Part shown: in pieces, positions 22,636 through 25,287 of the stretch
Numbering within the stretch: the stretch's first letter is position 1
Layout: each line of letters starts with the position of its first letter
DNA from: Rhizophagus sp. LPA8_4_AMF
Lineage: Eukaryota > Glomeromycota > Glomeromycetes > Glomerales > Glomeraceae
Direction: 5' to 3'
Length of the DNA: 25,287 bases
NCBI GenBank assembly: GCA_021464525.1
Contig: JADRCO010000864.1
Coordinates: 1-25,287 of the forward strand
Translations under genes and position numbers: made by a program
Notes under the pieces: generated by a model
The model's database searches: none
Told to the model about the DNA's origin: nothing
Seen by the model: the letters and a program-made list of their open reading frames with translations, nothing else

Positions 22636-22835
22636 TATATCTCTTTTTTATTTTGCAGTGCATTAATAATTAATAAGATTATTATAGCAGATAAAGAAGT
22701 TTAATACATAAATATAAAATAATGTAATATTATTATTCTATTAATCATCCATTAGAGATCCAGAATCAAATTTCAAATTTTATTACAATAATAGATAAAA
22801 TTCTGATTTTATTTTAATAAAAATTACCAATTATG

Positions 22836-23082
22836 TCAGCAAGTTTTAGGAAGTGATAAATAATACATTACTCTACATAAGGTTAGTTAAACAATACTTT
22901 TATTAATTAAATTAATGTTGATTAACATTTAAATGTTGAAAAATGTATAATTTAACTAATTTAAATAAACATGTTTTTTAATATTTATGTGTTAATTAAC
23001 ATCAATTTTAATTAATAAAAGTATTGTTCAATTAATCTTATGTAGAATAATATATTATTCATCACCTTCTAAAACTTTCTGA
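22836..23082. mobile_element. About 247-bp foldback element with about 100-bp inverted arms
   Basis: The left arm starts TCAGCAAGTTTTAGGAAGTG and runs past AACAATACTTTTATTAATTA. The right arm carries TAATTAATAAAAGTATTGTT and ends CACCTTCTAAAACTTTCTGA. Arms match with scattered substitutions over about 100 bp and leave about 40 nt between them. No target-site duplication was convincing. It is a MITE or foldback transposon remnant; a transcript through it would make a long hairpin RNA. Confidence 0.72.
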
Positions 23083-23112
23083 TGTATAGTAAGAAATATT
23101 TGATAATTCTAG

Positions 23113-23138
23113 TCAGCTTACATTTTAATGTAAGCTGA
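23113..23138. repeat. 12-bp perfect hairpin
   Basis: TCAGCTTACATT and AATGTAAGCTGA flank a TT loop. It lies 30 bp after the foldback element and shares the TCAG/CTGA end letters with it, so it may be a related small foldback or chance. Confidence 0.6.
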
Positions 23139-23621
23139 TCTAAATTATACTAGTAATACAATAATAATTTTGGCTGAAATGATCAGCAATTTACCAGTCA
23201 CTCTGGAATTTTTACAAATTTCCATTATAATAAATAGGATAAAGTCAATAAAATTTGTGATAATAATTGGCTAGTTGTTACATGTCAGAATAAAATTATT
23301 AATTGCCAATCCGTCTAAAATTGACACTTTTTTTAGAGTTAATAAATAGTTAAATTTAAGCAAAAATCGTACAATTGAGAGAAAATTACATAATGTTAGA
23401 GAAGTAAATAAGGATGATGACAAATATTATCTAATATCACTTTATTAGAAGATCTTACCTCCTCTTAGATAAGATTTTTTTTAACCAATAATATTTAAAT
23501 ATATATATATTATTAAGTTTAACCAATAAGAATGCTTATTTGTGTATCATGTAAGATTTTGGTTGACCCTTCCCCCCCTAAAATATTACCTAATATCTGT
23601 CACTACCCTAACTCATTATAT

Positions 23622-24095
23622 ATAATAAAAATTATACAATATATGTAAAAAACTCAAAGAATAATAATACATTAAAATAATTATATCTTTATTATTGAAA
23701 AAATTGGCCTTACATTTTATATGTGTCAGATTCTACTTTTATATATAAATTTTAGTAGATTTTTGTCATATTATTATATTTAAATATCAACAAACAGCTT
23801 ATAATAATAGTCAACTAACTTTAAATTACCAAACAAATTATTATTTATTTAATTATTAATTTATCTAAGATAGCACAATTTTTACTTTTTGTATTTTTAT
23901 GTGCAGAGTGAAATTTAACAAGAATCACATAATTGGTAATAAATTCACAAATACTAAAACTGTGATAATTTAATATTTTTTAATAAAAATTATATAATAT
24001 ATGTAAAAAAACTCAAGAAACAAAAATATGCTATTGAAAAAAATAACTTTACATTATACACGCATCAGATTCACTTACTATATATATTTTATATA
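23622..24095. repeat. Pair of degenerate direct repeats about 360 bp apart
   Basis: Copy 1 (about 23622-23752) and copy 2 (about 23981-24095) share, in order: TAATAAAAATTATA, AATATATGTAAAAAAACTCAA, TATTGAAAAAA, TTACATT and TCAGATTC followed by a TATATA stretch. The order and spacing match over about 110 bp with many substitutions. They may be ends of one decayed element or two copies of a family. Confidence 0.5.
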
Positions 24096-24416
24096 TACAA
24101 TCATGTCGTGCATTCTTAGACAAATTGGCAATTAAATTCATAAAAATTCCATTTTATCCATTTATTATAATAATGAAATAATTCTGAATTTCTACCATCT
24201 GTCATTGCATTATCAGTAAGAAATTAAGCTAATGCAAGTAAAAGCATATGTAATTCTAGTTTTTTTAACCATACAGCCTTACAATTAATACTAGAAATCT
24301 TAAAAACCTGCTATACTACAGCTTTTTCTAAATTTTTTGTATAAAAGTTAAAATAAAAACAGAAAAAAATCTAAAGAAAAAATGTATATTACTATACATG
24401 AAGTCAAGATTAAAAG

Positions 24417-24443
24417 CCAAAACTTGAAATATTTCAGTTTTGG
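24417..24443. repeat. 27-nt near-perfect palindrome
   Basis: CCAAAACTTGAAAT meets ATTTCAGTTTTGG; the only break is an extra T/G position in the left arm. It is short and has no other context. Confidence 0.5.
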
Positions 24444-24545
24444 AAAATTAAATTTGAAATTAAAGTCAAATTAGTTAAAATTATGTTATATCATATATTT
24501 TAAATAATTGCAAAATAGTTAAAACTTCAAATCACAATAATTCTG

Positions 24546-24800
24546 TTAATATTGATGCTATAGGAATGAAACATATCATTCATATCCTTTTAATGAGATA
24601 AATCGAATTGTACCAATATTATTGGAATCTAATCACTAGCTATATATTAAGATCGTAAAAAAATATTTTAATCTTTAAGTAAGAGTAGAATAGTCAATAT
24701 TGATGTTATAGATATGATCTTATCGCCATTTGATTTATTTCGATTAAAGCTTTTAAATAAATTATAGAATATCAGATTCTGATCACTAGATATTGAGATA
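24546..24800. repeat. Degenerate dispersed repeat, tandem copies B and C
   Basis: Copy B (24546-24655) and copy C (24694-24800) both start AATATTGATG(C/T)TATAG and both carry TCTRATCACTAG near the end. Spacing is similar. Copy A of the same family is at 21335-21520. All copies are strongly diverged. Confidence 0.5.
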
Positions 24801-25210
24801 TCCTTAAAATACTTCTATTATTAAACTTTAATAATTGTAGATGATTATTTAATACCTATTCAACCATTTTGACTTTTGAAGAGGCTAAAGTCAAATTAAT
24901 TTTGATCATGTTAACCATTTTGAAAGTTAAAATTAACCTAATTTTAATTTCATATATATATACCACTAATTCACAAAGATCTGTTCTCATCTGTATATGG
25001 TTACTAAAGTAGTAGATCTCATACATACTAACTTCAATACTGGATAAAGACATAAAGGTTTCTTCAACTCACTATATGGTAACTTTAATAATACTATTTT
25101 CTAGTTACAGTATTGCAAGTTAAAATTTCTACAGATATTCATAAGCTAAAAAGAACTTCAGACATCTTATATATAGATCATAACTAATCTGCATACTTTT
25201 TGCTTCTTTC

Positions 25211-25287
25211 AAATTTCAATATAATCTGCTAAAAACTCAATATGACATCTAAATTTATATGTAATTTGCTAAAATTCAGAATATGAC
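25211..25287. repeat. Two tandem copies of a 36-37-nt unit at the window edge
   Basis: Copy 1 at 25211-25246 (AAATTTCAATATAATCTGCT... ending ATATGAC) and copy 2 at 25251-25287 (AAATTTATATGTAATTTGCT... ending ATATGAC). Both keep TGCTAAAA and the ATATGAC end. More copies may follow beyond the window. Confidence 0.55.

Larger units (their letters stand above)
20079..25287. other. Gene-free AT-rich region with mobile-element debris
   Basis: About 5.2 kb after the TMF1-like gene. No reading frame here looks like a functional protein; the 65-codon minus frame at 24856-25053 is low-complexity. The region holds several foldback or miniature inverted-repeat elements, a reverse-transcriptase relic, a (TA)n tract at about 22329-22350 and degenerate direct repeats, listed separately. 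About 20079-20300 is probably 3' UTR and downstream DNA of the TMF1-like gene. Confidence 0.7.

Noticed and set aside
24856-25053. 65-codon minus-strand frame
   Set aside because: Low-complexity Ile/Lys/Met/Val translation in repeat-rich AT DNA, without domain, splice or promoter support.

Overview
The window looks like a piece of a very AT-rich fungal nuclear genome. Genes are split by many short introns (about 60-120 nt, GT..AG, donors often GTATGT or GTAAGT), and long T/A homopolymers fill the introns and intergenic DNA. Several things together suggest an arbuscular mycorrhizal fungus of the Rhizophagus/Glomeromycotina type: the base composition, a decayed BTB-TLDc gene (a family greatly expanded in those fungi), a relic of a non-LTR reverse transcriptase, and a very large bacterial-style hybrid histidine kinase. 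That assignment is inference; no rRNA or other marker gene is present.

Layout. (1) 1-6762, plus strand: the 3' part of a dual hybrid histidine kinase. 19 exons are visible, encoding 1754 aa in one continuous frame, ordered PAS-GAF-HisKA-HATPase-REC-GAF-HisKA-HATPase-REC(degenerate)-REC. (2) 6763-9743: about 3 kb of AT-rich intergenic DNA with a 24-bp perfect palindrome and a few hairpins. (3) 9744-13076, plus: a GRAM + VASt + transmembrane protein of the LAM/Aster sterol-transfer family (8 exons, 916 aa). (4) 13291-14701, plus: a BTB-BACK-TLDc pseudogene with at least six inactivating lesions. (5) 15330-16017, minus: a small unrecognised gene (3 exons, 179 aa; the 3' end could run to 15210). 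(6) 16232-20078, plus: a TMF1/Sgm1-type Golgi coiled-coil protein (13 exons, 935 aa), divergent from gene 5 across a 214-bp shared promoter that holds three copies of a 9-bp repeat. (7) 20079-25287: about 5.2 kb with no intact gene, made of miniature inverted-repeat elements, degenerate direct repeats and one reverse-transcriptase relic.

The genes do not form a pathway. They are a two-component sensor, a membrane-contact-site lipid-transfer protein, a Golgi Rab6/Ypt6-effector-like tether and a small unknown protein. The sum of exons is a multiple of three in all four multi-exon models, which supports the splice calls. The points most worth a second look are the dual kinase with one dead receiver, the small minus-strand gene with its conserved-looking C-terminal exon, the triple promoter repeat, and the nested mobile-element debris in the last 5 kb.
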